The notes under the pieces: model-generated
What the model saw: only the letters and a program-made list of their open reading frames with translations
Databases searched by the model: none
What the model was told of the DNA's origin: nothing
Program-made: the position numbers and the translations under genes
Origin: Arthrobacter sp. zg-Y238
GTDB taxonomy: Bacteria; Actinomycetota; Actinomycetes; Actinomycetales; Micrococcaceae
NCBI RefSeq assembly: GCF_024385525.1
Contig: NZ_JANFLU010000010.1
Span: forward strand, 372,001-436,000
Reading direction: 5' to 3'
DNA: 64,000 nt
In this document: piece by piece, positions 25,283 through 36,089 of the stretch
Position numbering within the stretch: the stretch's first letter is position 1
How the letters are laid out: each line of letters starts with the position of its first letter

Positions 25283-27076
25283 CTATTCGAAGACAGGCAC
25301 CCCGTTGCGCACCAGTCGCCAGTTGTTCTCCGCGAAATCAGCCGGATCCACCGTCCCCTGGGCCACCACATAGTCGATGAGCAGCTGGCGGATTTCCGTC
25401 TGCTGGTTCACCAGCACCGGAGCCGTGGAAATGTGCGGGAAGTTCCCGCCGCCGGACTGCCGGTAGTTGTTGGTTGCCACGGCAAACCGTTGGGCCGGAT
25501 CCACCGGCGCCCCGTTGAAGCTCAGATTGACGATGCGCTCCCCCACCGGACGGCTGATGTCGATGTCATAGTCGACGCCGGACATCATGTCGTAGTTGTA
25601 GTCGGGGGTGCCGTCTGCGTTGGTCAGCGCGGCGGGATCCACCGGTACGCCGGGGGCGGTCTGGGTGAAGTACTTCGCCGAGTACTCCAGGTACTCCTTG
25701 ACCTGGGCGCCGGTCAGCTCCACGCCGAACAGAGTGTTCGGGAAGACGTACAAACCGGCCAGGTCGCGGATGGTGACCGGACCGGCGGGAATTTCCGCTG
25801 TGCGGCTGAAGGGTGCCACCAACGAGAGCACCGGCAGGTCGGCGTTGGGGCCGCCGTCGAGCGCCCGGTCCACGGCCTGGGCCTGGACGAAATTCACGAA
25901 GTCCATCACGGCCGTGTCGCGGTACCGGGACTCCTCCGCGGGCATCGACTCGGTGGCATTGCCGACGGGCGTGTTCACGTAGTCGATCACCCGCTGATGC
26001 TGTTCGGCCACCAGCTTGGACACCACGGGGTCCGCCTCGACAGTGTTGGCGTTCAACAGGGACGCCGACGCCGACGTCACGTCCCACTGCCCCCGCACCT
26101 TCGTCAATTCGAAGTCCATTACGGACAGGCGCATACCCCAGTTCAGCGGCTCGGTCAGCAGCACCTTCTCACCGGTGGTCTTGTTGGCCACGAAGCGTTC
26201 CGGGATTTCCTGATGGGCATGCCCCACCAGAATGGCGTCAATGCCGGGCACGGTTTCCGCCAGCTGGGTGGAGGCGTTTTCCAGCGGCAGATCGTCGCCG
26301 TAGGAGGAGGTGCCGGAGGTTCCGGAGTGCGAGCTGACCACCACGACGTCGGCACCGCGGGCCTTCATCTCCGGGACGTATTTCTGTGCCTGCTCCACAA
26401 TGCCCGGAAATTCCAGCTTGCCGTCAACGTTGTTCTTGTCCCAGATGGCCACTCCGGGATTGGTGAGCCCCAGGATCCCGACCTTCACGGGTTTGTTGCC
26501 CTTGGTTTTGACCGTCTTGATGATGTACGGGGTGAAGGCAGGTTTGTCCGTTGCTGTGTCCACCGCGTTTGCGCCGAGCAGCGGGAAGTTCAGCTGGCCT
26601 TCAAACTCGCGCAGCAATTCGAGGCCGTAGTTGAATTCATGGTTACCCAGCGCCGCGGCGTCGTAGTCCATCGAATTCATTGCCGCCGCCATGGGATGGA
26701 TTTCCCCGGTTTCGGTAATCGGTTCCGTGTTGGCGAAATAGTCGGTCAGGGAGGTGCCCTGGATGGTGTCGCCTGCATCTATCAGCATGGTGGATTCCAC
26801 ACCGCGGTCTGCGCGGACCGAGTCCACCAGCGTGGAGACCTTAGCCAATCCGACGTCGTTGTGGGCGGCGTCGTCGTATTCGCCGTCCTTGAAATAGTCC
26901 CAGTTCTCGACATAGCCATGCATGTCGGAGGTTCCCATAACCGTGACACTGGTTTTCTGGTCCTTGCCGGCATGCTCCGGCGGCGCCGCTGCTGCAGGTG
27001 TCATCGACACGAGTGTAACTGCCACGGCCGCGGTGACTGCGGTGGCAGCACCCCGGCGACGGGCGAATGAATGCAT
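25283..27076 (-). CDS. secreted 5'-nucleotidase / 2',3'-cyclic phosphodiesterase
   Basis: Exported metallophosphoesterase of about 597 residues releasing phosphate from nucleotides. A Sec signal peptide with Arg-rich start (FARRRGAATAVTAAVAVTL) ends near AAAAP. The N-terminal metal-binding domain shows SDMHGYVE, DAGDTIQG, LGNHEFNYG, VSSHSG and VGHAHQEIP; the C-terminal 5_nucleotid_C domain holds NNYRQSGGGNFP. ATG 27076 is 12 bp after GAGGAG; TTG 27079 would have better spacing. No LPxTG or other anchor is seen, so it is probably released. It faces no operon partner. Confidence 0.93.
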   Translation of the reverse strand: MHSFARRRGAATAVTAAVAVTLVSMTPAAAAPPEHAGKDQKTSVTVMGTSDMHGYVENWDYFKDGEYDDAAHNDVGLAKVSTLVDSVRADRGVESTMLIDAGDTIQGTSLTDYFANTEPITETGEIHPMAAAMNSMDYDAAALGNHEFNYGLELLREFEGQLNFPLLGANAVDTATDKPAFTPYIIKTVKTKGNKPVKVGILGLTNPGVAIWDKNNVDGKLEFPGIVEQAQKYVPEMKARGADVVVVSSHSGTSGTSSYGDDLPLENASTQLAETVPGIDAILVGHAHQEIPERFVANKTTGEKVLLTEPLNWGMRLSVMDFELTKVRGQWDVTSASASLLNANTVEADPVVSKLVAEQHQRVIDYVNTPVGNATESMPAEESRYRDTAVMDFVNFVQAQAVDRALDGGPNADLPVLSLVAPFSRTAEIPAGPVTIRDLAGLYVFPNTLFGVELTGAQVKEYLEYSAKYFTQTAPGVPVDPAALTNADGTPDYNYDMMSGVDYDIDISRPVGERIVNLSFNGAPVDPAQRFAVATNNYRQSGGGNFPHISTAPVLVNQQTEIRQLLIDYVVAQGTVDPADFAENNWRLVRNGVPVFE

Positions 27077-27185
27077 CAAATTAAACAACTCCTCATAGTG
27101 CGTACAAATGTCCCCTTAGGCACCGTTACAGGCAAAAGCTCCATTCTGGAAGACCCCGGTGTTCTGTTGCTTCGTCCTTGGGTCG

Positions 27186-27707
27186 TTAATCCGCTGCTGG
27201 GGCGTCGTCCCAGAGTTCTTCGCCGTCGGCGTCGAAATGGCCGGATGGAGTGAGGCCCAGGTGGCGGGCGACGGAGGATGAGGCGGTGTTTTCCGGATGG
27301 ATGGATGCCGTGATCCGGACCGGCGGTTGTCGGCGGCGCAGCCAGGTGACCATGGCGCGGGCGGCCTCGGTGGCAGCACCCCTCCCCTGGAACGCCTCGC
27401 CCACCACCCACGCGACGTCCGACGTCGGCCCGTCCGCCTCCACTGTGGCCTGGACAAATCCAATGCTTCTGCCCTGTTCACGGATAATCCAGTTGAGCCA
27501 GGTTTCACGGCCGTCCGGCGACGATCCAACCGATTGGGCGGCATACCGGTTCGCCAGCTCCTGCGCTGTCGGTGCCTGGCCGCCGATGTATTTGTAGATG
27601 GCAGTACCGGCCAGCACCTTCGTCATTTCTGCTGCGTGGTGCACACCCAAAGGCTCCAGCGTAAAGCGATCAGTGGTAATCAGCTCGGCCCGGAGCATAC
27701 CCGTCAT
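27186..27707 (-). CDS. GNAT N-acetyltransferase
   Basis: Acetyltransferase of 173 residues with the acetyl-CoA loop AFQGRGAATEAARAMVTWL and C-terminal HPENTASSSVARHLGLTPSG, typical of RimJ-like GNATs. GGAGG lies only 2 bp before ATG 27707 and 11 bp before ATG 27698, so either may be used. It is 9 bp downstream of a second GNAT gene on the same strand; the two form an operon. Substrate unknown. Confidence 0.85.
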   Translation of the reverse strand: MTGMLRAELITTDRFTLEPLGVHHAAEMTKVLAGTAIYKYIGGQAPTAQELANRYAAQSVGSSPDGRETWLNWIIREQGRSIGFVQATVEADGPTSDVAWVVGEAFQGRGAATEAARAMVTWLRRRQPPVRITASIHPENTASSSVARHLGLTPSGHFDADGEELWDDAPAAD

Positions 27708-27716
27708 CGCCTCCGC

Positions 27717-28265
27717 CTAAAGAATCCGCTGGAAGAGCAGATGGTCCCGCCACTCTCCGGCAATTCGGAGGTAGTCCGGCGCCATGCCGATCCGCTCAAA
27801 CCCGGAGCGGGCCAGGACTTTCTGCGACGCAGCGTTGTCCAGCAGGGTGGCCGCCTGGACCCGGTGCAGCCCCAGCCCGCTTCGGCTAAGTTCGACGACG
27901 GCCTCCACCGCCGCGGTGCCGATCCCCCGTCCGGCATAGTCGCCGTCGACCCAGTAGCCGAGGTTGCCCGACTGGAAGGAACCCCCGACGATCCCAGTGA
28001 GCGTAATGGTGCCGACGATCCGCTCGTGATGGACCAGGACCCAGGGAACCTCCGTACCCGCGGCATGCTGGACCAGCTTGGACCTCAAGACCGTACGTTG
28101 GCCGGCCGGGGTGAAGAACGTGTCCTCCCTGAGCGGTTCAAAGGGCGCCAGATAACTCCGGTTCCGCTGATAGGCAGCGGCGAGTTCTTCGGCATCGGAC
28201 AGATCCGCAACCCGGAGCTGAATACCGTGCAGTAACTGTGGGGCGGGAAGAGGTTCGCTAAGCAC
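27717..28265 (-). CDS. GNAT N-acetyltransferase (RimJ-like)
   Basis: Acetyltransferase of 182 residues: SYLAPFEPLREDTFFTPAGQ near the N-terminus, DGDYAGRGIGTAAVEAVVEL as the acetyl-CoA loop and NAASQKVLARSGFERIG at the C-terminus. This arrangement is typical of RimJ/RimL and of antibiotic-modifying relatives. The GTG start has TACGCT 5 bp upstream, suggesting a leaderless mRNA. First gene of a two-gene GNAT operon. Confidence 0.87.
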   Translation of the reverse strand: MLSEPLPAPQLLHGIQLRVADLSDAEELAAAYQRNRSYLAPFEPLREDTFFTPAGQRTVLRSKLVQHAAGTEVPWVLVHHERIVGTITLTGIVGGSFQSGNLGYWVDGDYAGRGIGTAAVEAVVELSRSGLGLHRVQAATLLDNAASQKVLARSGFERIGMAPDYLRIAGEWRDHLLFQRIL

Positions 28266-28496
28266 ACTTCAGCGTAGCTCGCGTGTTCCCGGTCACTGTG
28301 TAAAGCGCATACGGCCGCGCGTCGACTCTGGATTCCGGCCGGCAGGACTACCCGGACGCCGGGCGTAGGCGCCGTCCGGATCCAGGTCCGGGTCGAAGGG
28401 CTACTTCTGCGTCCACGGTGTGCCGCCCTCCGGCCAACGGGAGCGGTACAGTTTCCAACGCGGCCAACTCGCAGGTTGGTGTGGAAAGGTGGCCCA

Positions 28497-28952
28497 ATGA
28501 ACAGAACGGAACGGATTCCAGCGTGGCTGCGCCGCACCGGCATTGAGGTGGCCGGATGGTCTCTGGTGGTTCTGGGCGTGGCTGCCCTGGTGCTCCCCGG
28601 ACCAGGGCTGCTCATGGTGGTTGCCGGTCTCGCTGTCCTGTCCCTGCGTTATGCGTGGGCCCACCGCTGGCTGCATCCGGTGAAAGAGCGTGCTTTCCGT
28701 GCGGCCGCACAGGGGGTGCAGACCACGCCGCGGATATTCGTAGCTGTCAGCGGCGGGCTGGCAGTCATGGCCGCCGGCGTGATCTGGGGGCTCTGGCGGC
28801 AGGTACCGCACTGGTGGCCGCTGGGGGATTCCTGGTGGCTGCCCGGCGGGTGGGTAACAGGCGGAACCCTGATTGCGTCGGGCGTCCTCGGCCTGGCCCT
28901 GATTGTTTACAGCTATGTGCGCTTCCGCCATTCGGGGTCATCCCGCAAGTAG
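28497..28952 (+). CDS. PGPGW-type membrane protein
   Basis: Integral membrane protein of 151 residues with three to four helices. The family signature appears as LVLPGPGLLMVVAGLAVL (about residues 34-51), followed by YAWAHRWLHPVKERA. ATG 28497 has AAAGG 7-9 bp before it. A Trp-rich segment (IWGLWRQVPHWWPLGDSWWL) lies between the last two helices. Function unknown. The 230 bp before it (28266-28496) hold no gene that I can support. Confidence 0.85.
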   Translation: MNRTERIPAWLRRTGIEVAGWSLVVLGVAALVLPGPGLLMVVAGLAVLSLRYAWAHRWLHPVKERAFRAAAQGVQTTPRIFVAVSGGLAVMAAGVIWGLWRQVPHWWPLGDSWWLPGGWVTGGTLIASGVLGLALIVYSYVRFRHSGSSRK

Positions 28953-29093
28953 GCCATCGGCAGGAAAACAGCCGTACACGCCAGATTACTCTTGTCCGAG
29001 CCTTCTCCGTCCGCCATGCTCTCCCCCCGGAACTACAGGGGCAGACCCGCAGTACGTGGCGGGAACCGCCACCACAGCGTTTGGGGGCAACGA

Positions 29094-31064
29094 ATGGACA
29101 TCGGCACTTTGAATGCGCCGGACGGGCTGGACTTGGCCGACCCGTCGCCATCCGGCGGAGACGGGCGGGAGGGGCTCCGCGTACTGCAGCGCGTGGTGCT
29201 CCCGGCCGCGAGGGACATTGGTGCCCTGTCGTTGTACATCGATCCGGATACCGGAGGCGGCGGCGGATCTTCGACCCAAGCAGGACGCACCGCACCGGTC
29301 GGCTGGATCCATCCCGATGACATCCTGGGCCGCTCGTCCGTTCGTGTGCGGGCCGGGGAGCGGTTGTCCTTCGGCTCCTACTTCAATGCCTTTCCTGCCA
29401 GTTACTGGCGGCGGTGGACGACGGTCGAAGCCGTTATCCTGCAGGTCCGGACAGAAGGTTCCGGCTTCGTCCTGCTCTACTGCTCCAACGACGTCGGGTC
29501 TCCCCGGCGCTTGGAAATCAGGCAGGTACACGGCAGCCAGCACTCTGTCTTCGAGATTCCGCTCACCGCGTTCGGTGACGGCGGCTGGTGCTGGTTCGAT
29601 CTAGTGGCCGGGGGCAGCGGCATGGAACTTGCCTCGGCGAGGTGGTGCGCGGCGTCGGACGTTCCTGCGGGCAAGGCAACGTTGGGGATCACCACTTTCA
29701 ACCGTGCCGAATACTGCCTCGACACAATAGGTGCCATCGAGGCTGATCCCGAGGTCCGGAAAGCCATCCATGAACTGATCGTGGTTGACCAGGGAAACAG
29801 GAAGGTCCAAGACCAGGCCGGATACCCGGACCTGGCCCGGGCGATGGGCGGGCAGCTGCGGGTCATCAATCAGGGCAACCTGGGCGGCTCGGGCGGTTTT
29901 GCCCGGGTCATGAGCGAAACGGCGCAGTCCGGGACCTCGATATACGCAATCCTCCTCGACGACGACATTGTCCTCGAGCCCGAGGGCATCCTGCGGGCCA
30001 TTGCCTTCGCGGACCTCTGCCGCATCCCCACGATCGTCGGCGGACACATGTTCGACATGTACAACAAGTCCGTCTTGAATGCCTTCGCGGAGATGGTGGA
30101 CCCCTACCGGTTCCTCTGGGGTCCCGGCAAGGGTCTGGGCCCCCATGACTTCGCGGTCTCCGGACTGCGTTCATCCTCGATCCTGCACCGGCGCTGGGAT
30201 GCAGATTACAACGGCTGGTGGATGTGCCTGATCCCGGTCCGGATCATCCACGAAGCCGGGCTGCCCCTTCCGATCTTCATCAAGTGGGACGACGCCGAAT
30301 ACTCGCTGCGGGCCCGCAAGCTCGGCTTCCCCACGGTGTCCCTGCCCGGGGCGGCGGTATGGCACGTTTCCTGGGCGGACAAAGACGATGCCGTGGACTG
30401 GCAGGCATATTTCCACGAGCGGAACCGCCTGATCGCAGCCCTCCTCCACTCACCGTATGCCAAGGGCGGCCGCGTCCTGCGGGAAAGCCTCGACACCGAC
30501 TTCCGGCACTTGTTTTCCATGCAGTACTACCCCGAAACGATTCGGCTCATGGCACTTCGGGATGTCCTGCAGGGACCCGCCGGACTGCATGCAGCACTGA
30601 AGAACACCCTCCCCCGGCTGCAGGCGCTGCGGGCGGACTATTCCGATGCCGTACTCGACCACGAACCTGGTGCCCTTCCGTCGGGACACACCGGCAAGGG
30701 ACTCTCCAAGCCGCTGGGCCGGCGGTCCGGTGACGCGCCCCGATGGGGGGCATGGACTCTCAAAGCGGCACTTAAACACACGGCGCAGCCGGTGAGCCGG
30801 CGGATGGTGGCCGCCGTATCCCATCAAGACAGCAAATGGTGGACCCTGTCCAGGCTCGACGAAGCGGTGGTCACCAACGCGGAAGGTACCGGAGCCGCCC
30901 GCTACCAACGGGATCCCCGTCAAGTCCGGAAGATGCTGGCCGAAACGGCGGCATTGAAGGCAAGGCTCCTGGCCGAGTGGGAGTCGTTGCGTGCCGCTTA
31001 CCGCGAGGCGCTCCCGGGCATCACCTCGATGGAGGCCTGGGAGGGGACATTCCGGGCAGATTGA
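29094..31064 (+). CDS. GlfT2-like galactofuranosyltransferase
   Basis: Glycosyltransferase of 656 residues resembling mycobacterial GlfT2, which builds galactofuranan chains at the inner membrane face. An N-terminal beta-sandwich (about 40-190) precedes a GT-A domain beginning ATLGITTFNRAEYCLDTI. Catalytic and metal motifs are LDDDI, FIKWDDAEYSLRARKLG and AVWHVSW; the helical C-terminal part follows. ATG 29094 is favoured; the frame is open to TTG 28992 but the extra residues look non-coding. No UDP-galactopyranose mutase or wall gene is adjacent, so it is an orphan here. The sugar is inferred from the family. Confidence 0.88.
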   Translation: MDIGTLNAPDGLDLADPSPSGGDGREGLRVLQRVVLPAARDIGALSLYIDPDTGGGGGSSTQAGRTAPVGWIHPDDILGRSSVRVRAGERLSFGSYFNAFPASYWRRWTTVEAVILQVRTEGSGFVLLYCSNDVGSPRRLEIRQVHGSQHSVFEIPLTAFGDGGWCWFDLVAGGSGMELASARWCAASDVPAGKATLGITTFNRAEYCLDTIGAIEADPEVRKAIHELIVVDQGNRKVQDQAGYPDLARAMGGQLRVINQGNLGGSGGFARVMSETAQSGTSIYAILLDDDIVLEPEGILRAIAFADLCRIPTIVGGHMFDMYNKSVLNAFAEMVDPYRFLWGPGKGLGPHDFAVSGLRSSSILHRRWDADYNGWWMCLIPVRIIHEAGLPLPIFIKWDDAEYSLRARKLGFPTVSLPGAAVWHVSWADKDDAVDWQAYFHERNRLIAALLHSPYAKGGRVLRESLDTDFRHLFSMQYYPETIRLMALRDVLQGPAGLHAALKNTLPRLQALRADYSDAVLDHEPGALPSGHTGKGLSKPLGRRSGDAPRWGAWTLKAALKHTAQPVSRRMVAAVSHQDSKWWTLSRLDEAVVTNAEGTGAARYQRDPRQVRKMLAETAALKARLLAEWESLRAAYREALPGITSMEAWEGTFRAD

Positions 31065-31120
31065 TCGCTTGCCTGCGGCCTGAACCTTCGCGCGCCGTCT
31101 ATTTGGGCAGGGAGCCAGGT

Positions 31121-32365
31121 TCAACGGAACTGCGCCAGCGACTTCGTGCAGGCGACCGGGAGCGCGGCCAGCCCGGCCAGCAGTGCCCACACCCAGAGCA
31201 CCGGCCCGGTGCCCGCTGCAGCTGCCGCCATCCCCGCAAGCAGTGCAGCCACGGGCATCACGCCGAGGGTCAGCGTCCGTTGTGCAGCACCCACCGTAGC
31301 CAGCTCATTCTGCGGGACCGTCCGGGGCAGCACTTCCGTCCCTGCGACGCCGGACAGGGCCACGAGGAAGCCCCAGGCCAGGGTCGAACCCGCCAGCCAC
31401 ACCAGATCCGGCCCGGGAAGGATCGAGCAGAAGACTGCCAGCAGGACCGCGGGCACCGACACCAGGGCGGCACCGGCCCTGAGCGCTCTGAGCCCCATCC
31501 GGCCGCTGAGGTACGGCGCGGCCGCAGCACCGGAAACTGCTCCGAAAGCGGACAGAACGCCCAGTGCCGCAAAGGCCGACGGCGCAACGGCCAGGTCGCG
31601 CAGCAGATAGACCGGCAGGACGGTGTTGCCGACCATGGCGCCGGCATTCGTCAGGCAGGCGGACAGGGTCAATGCCCGCAGCGCCGGGGTGCAGCGCAGC
31701 GTGGCGAATCCACGGCGGGCCCGGCCACGTGCAGGGCGCCCGGGAACCGGTGCAGCCGCAGGCAACCGGATTCCGTGTTGAAGCAGCCAGGACGAGGCGT
31801 AGGCGGCAGCTCCGGTGAGGAGCAGCACCGGCATCCCCAGCAGGCCCAGAACGGTGCCCGCGGCAGCAGCGCCGCCGGCCGTCGTCGTCTGGTTGACCAT
31901 GGCCAGCCGGGAATAGGCCCGCTTCATTCCCTGCGGTCCGGACACCGCCGGCACAACGGTGGAATGGGCGGTGGTGAAGAGGAGGTCCGAAATGCCGATC
32001 AGCACGGCCGCGGCGAACAGCCCGGTTCCGGAGAGCCACCCCTGCCAGACACCGCCGGCGAGGAACAGCAGGACACCGCACCGCAGCAGGGAAGCCGCAC
32101 CCATCGCAAGCAGTGGTTTGCCGATGCGGTCCACGATCACTCCGGCGCTCACGCCCAGCAGCAGGAAGGCTGCAATTCCGGTGGCGTTGAGAATACCCAC
32201 GAAGCCCGGTCCCAGTCCCAGCACCGCAACCGCGAGGATGGGCAGGACCGTGCGGGTCAGGGCGTCAGCGAACCCCTCCGCCGCGGCGGTGGACGCGAGG
32301 AAACGGAAAGAACGTCCGCCCCGGATCCGGACCGCCGCCGATTCCGGAAGTTGTGCAGTTGCCAC
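31121..32365 (-). CDS. MFS exporter
   Basis: Major facilitator protein of 414 residues with 12 predicted helices, of the drug/siderophore-export type: FVGILNATGIAAFLLLGVSA followed by GVIVDRIGKPLLAMGAA (loop 2-3 motif) and AMVNQTTTAGGAAAAGTVLG. The GTG start has GGGGGAG 4-5 bp upstream. Two TGTCAGG palindromes lie 19 bp upstream of the start and should cover its promoter, so it is likely under a repressor of TetR or MarR type, which is not adjacent. Substrate unknown. Compare the truncated MFS remnant at 13.5 kb. Confidence 0.88.
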   Translation of the reverse strand: MATAQLPESAAVRIRGGRSFRFLASTAAAEGFADALTRTVLPILAVAVLGLGPGFVGILNATGIAAFLLLGVSAGVIVDRIGKPLLAMGAASLLRCGVLLFLAGGVWQGWLSGTGLFAAAVLIGISDLLFTTAHSTVVPAVSGPQGMKRAYSRLAMVNQTTTAGGAAAAGTVLGLLGMPVLLLTGAAAYASSWLLQHGIRLPAAAPVPGRPARGRARRGFATLRCTPALRALTLSACLTNAGAMVGNTVLPVYLLRDLAVAPSAFAALGVLSAFGAVSGAAAAPYLSGRMGLRALRAGAALVSVPAVLLAVFCSILPGPDLVWLAGSTLAWGFLVALSGVAGTEVLPRTVPQNELATVGAAQRTLTLGVMPVAALLAGMAAAAAGTGPVLWVWALLAGLAALPVACTKSLAQFR

Positions 32366-32383
32366 GCGGCTCCCCCTCGATGT

Positions 32384-32424
32384 TGTCAGGTAATGCCTGA
32401 CATCCTGTCAGGGGTTACCTGACA
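32384..32424. promoter_or_regulatory. double palindromic operator
   Basis: Two 19-bp palindromes of form TGTCAGG-N5-CCTGACA occupy 32384-32402 and 32406-32424. Their centres are 22 bp apart, about two helical turns, and the whole block is itself symmetric (TGTCAGGTAA at the left end, TTACCTGACA at the right). It lies in the divergent promoter region of the MFS exporter and the zinc-finger/HTH gene. The form fits a dimeric repressor binding twice; its identity is unknown. Confidence 0.8.
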
Positions 32425-32456
32425 GCACAAGAGGATCGGTGCGACGGATCGCTGGC

Positions 32457-32462
32457 TAGACT
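32457..32462 (+). promoter_or_regulatory. leaderless-type -10 hexamer
   Basis: TAGACT ends exactly 6 bp before ATG 32469, and there is no Shine-Dalgarno. The double operator ends 32 bp upstream of this hexamer. Confidence 0.6.
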
Positions 32463-32468
32463 GGGGCC

Positions 32469-32864
32469 ATGCCTTCTGAGCTGAGCGGCACGGACCGTGA
32501 TCACCGGGGAAACGCGCCCTTCATGTGTTCGTTCTGTCTGCGGCCGCGGCAGGAAACCGGAGTATTGGCGGCGGCCCCCACTGCCGCCATCTGCCGGGAC
32601 TGCGCGGAAGGGGCCCTGAAACTGCTGGAAGCCCCCCGCCCGGCGGATCCCGATCCGCTTCCTGCCACTCCCTGGGAGGCGCTGAGCAATGACGAGTTAT
32701 TGGAACGGCTCCCCCGGGTGGCGCAGGCACGGGACCAAGTGGAGGAGCATCTTCGACGCTGGGTGACAGCGGCCCGGGATAGGAACATCAGCTGGGCCGT
32801 CATCGGCGCATCGCTGGGGATGTCGCGCCAATCCGCATGGGAGCGTTTCCGCACCACGCCTTAG
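32469..32864 (+). CDS. ClpX-type zinc finger plus helix-turn-helix protein
   Basis: Protein of 131 residues combining two small domains. Residues 18-48 carry a C4 zinc finger of the ClpX type (MCSFCLRPRQETGVL, then AAICRDCAEGALKLL). After a Pro-rich linker, residues 80-131 form a helical segment ending in a helix-turn-helix, ISWAVIGASLGMSRQSAWER, of the kind found in sigma-like and short regulatory proteins. No ClpX AAA+ domain is present. It could be a DNA-binding regulator or an adaptor for the ClpXP protease; neither is proven. It is divergent from the MFS exporter across the double operator, and a hairpin overlaps its stop codon. Confidence 0.75.
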   Translation: MPSELSGTDRDHRGNAPFMCSFCLRPRQETGVLAAAPTAAICRDCAEGALKLLEAPRPADPDPLPATPWEALSNDELLERLPRVAQARDQVEEHLRRWVTAARDRNISWAVIGASLGMSRQSAWERFRTTP

Positions 32865-32897
32865 GTCCGCGTTCCACACGGGCCTAAGGCGTGGTGC
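32851..32897. terminator. perfect 15-bp hairpin overlapping a stop codon
   Basis: GCACCACGCCTTAGG (32851-32865) pairs perfectly with CCTAAGGCGTGGTGC (32883-32897). The left arm contains the final codons and TAG stop of the zinc-finger gene; the right arm lies just after the end of the convergent uvrA2. It probably ends both transcripts. Confidence 0.7.
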
Positions 32898-32915
32898 TGC
32901 CCGGCACGGGCCGGC

Positions 32916-35444
<2,529 letters not shown>

Positions 35445-35632
35445 TCGACATTACCGAGCCTCGTGCCGGGGTTCGAATCGGGAGCCGCCCGGCTATCGGA
35501 GTTCCGCTCAGGGCGCACGCACCGGCCCCGAAGCGTTGCCGCGGCAGCTTAGGCGGCGCGGGTATGCTCTCCGGTTAGTACGAAAAGTCCGGATGGTGTT
35601 CCGGGCGCAGACGCGATTCCATTGGGGGAACC

Positions 35633-36085
35633 ATGAGCAATAGCCAGCAGTCACCCGAGCCGTGGCACGCGCCGATCGGCGGCCAGCACCCCGGCCAGCA
35701 GCAGCCGTACCCGGGCGCATCCGCGTACCCTGGGCAGCAGCAGTACACCGGCCAACAGTCGTATCCCGGACCTCCCCCGTACCCGGGCCAGCAGCAGTAC
35801 CCCGGCCAACAGCCGTATCCCCAGCCGGTGCGGCAGACGGGTAAACGTGTTATCAGCATGGTTCTACTGGTTATCGGCTATGTGCTGGGTGGACTGATCC
35901 TGCTGTCCGTGCCCTCGGTCCTGCTCGGGGTGTTAGCAGACGCCCGGACGGAAAGCCCCGGTTATACGCTGGGTGGGATCATCGGCACACTGATTATCCC
36001 CTGCGCCTTCGCAGCCCTCGTGACCTTCATGCACCGCTGGCGCTCACGGATCAAGCGCGACGAGCTCCGACAGCCGAAATACTGA
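35633..36085 (+). CDS. membrane protein with Pro/Gly/Gln/Tyr repeats
   Basis: Protein of 150 residues. The first 65 residues repeat YPGQQQY and YPGxxxYPG-like units and are probably a disordered cytoplasmic or surface tail; two membrane helices follow (ISMVLLVIGYVLGGLILLSV and GGIIGTLIIPCAFAALVTFM). Such PGQQ-tailed two-helix proteins are common in Micrococcaceae but have no assigned role. GGGGGA precedes ATG 35633, and TATGCT at 35563-35568 is a likely -10. It converges on the esterase gene with a gap of 4 bp. Confidence 0.75.
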   Translation: MSNSQQSPEPWHAPIGGQHPGQQQPYPGASAYPGQQQYTGQQSYPGPPPYPGQQQYPGQQPYPQPVRQTGKRVISMVLLVIGYVLGGLILLSVPSVLLGVLADARTESPGYTLGGIIGTLIIPCAFAALVTFMHRWRSRIKRDELRQPKY

Positions 36086-36089
36086 CGAG

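Noticed and set aside
27076-27088. TTG 27088 as start of the 5'-nucleotidase
   Set aside because: The GAGGAG site touches this TTG without spacing; ATG 27076 or TTG 27079 fits better.
31081-31123. Terminator between the glycosyltransferase and the MFS gene
   Set aside because: Only a 7-bp arm (TGAACCT/AGGTTCA) with a 29-base loop; too weak to call.
35455-35495. tRNA-like T-loop GGTTCGAATC
   Set aside because: The flanking bases do not form a T-stem and no acceptor or anticodon stem can be folded around it.
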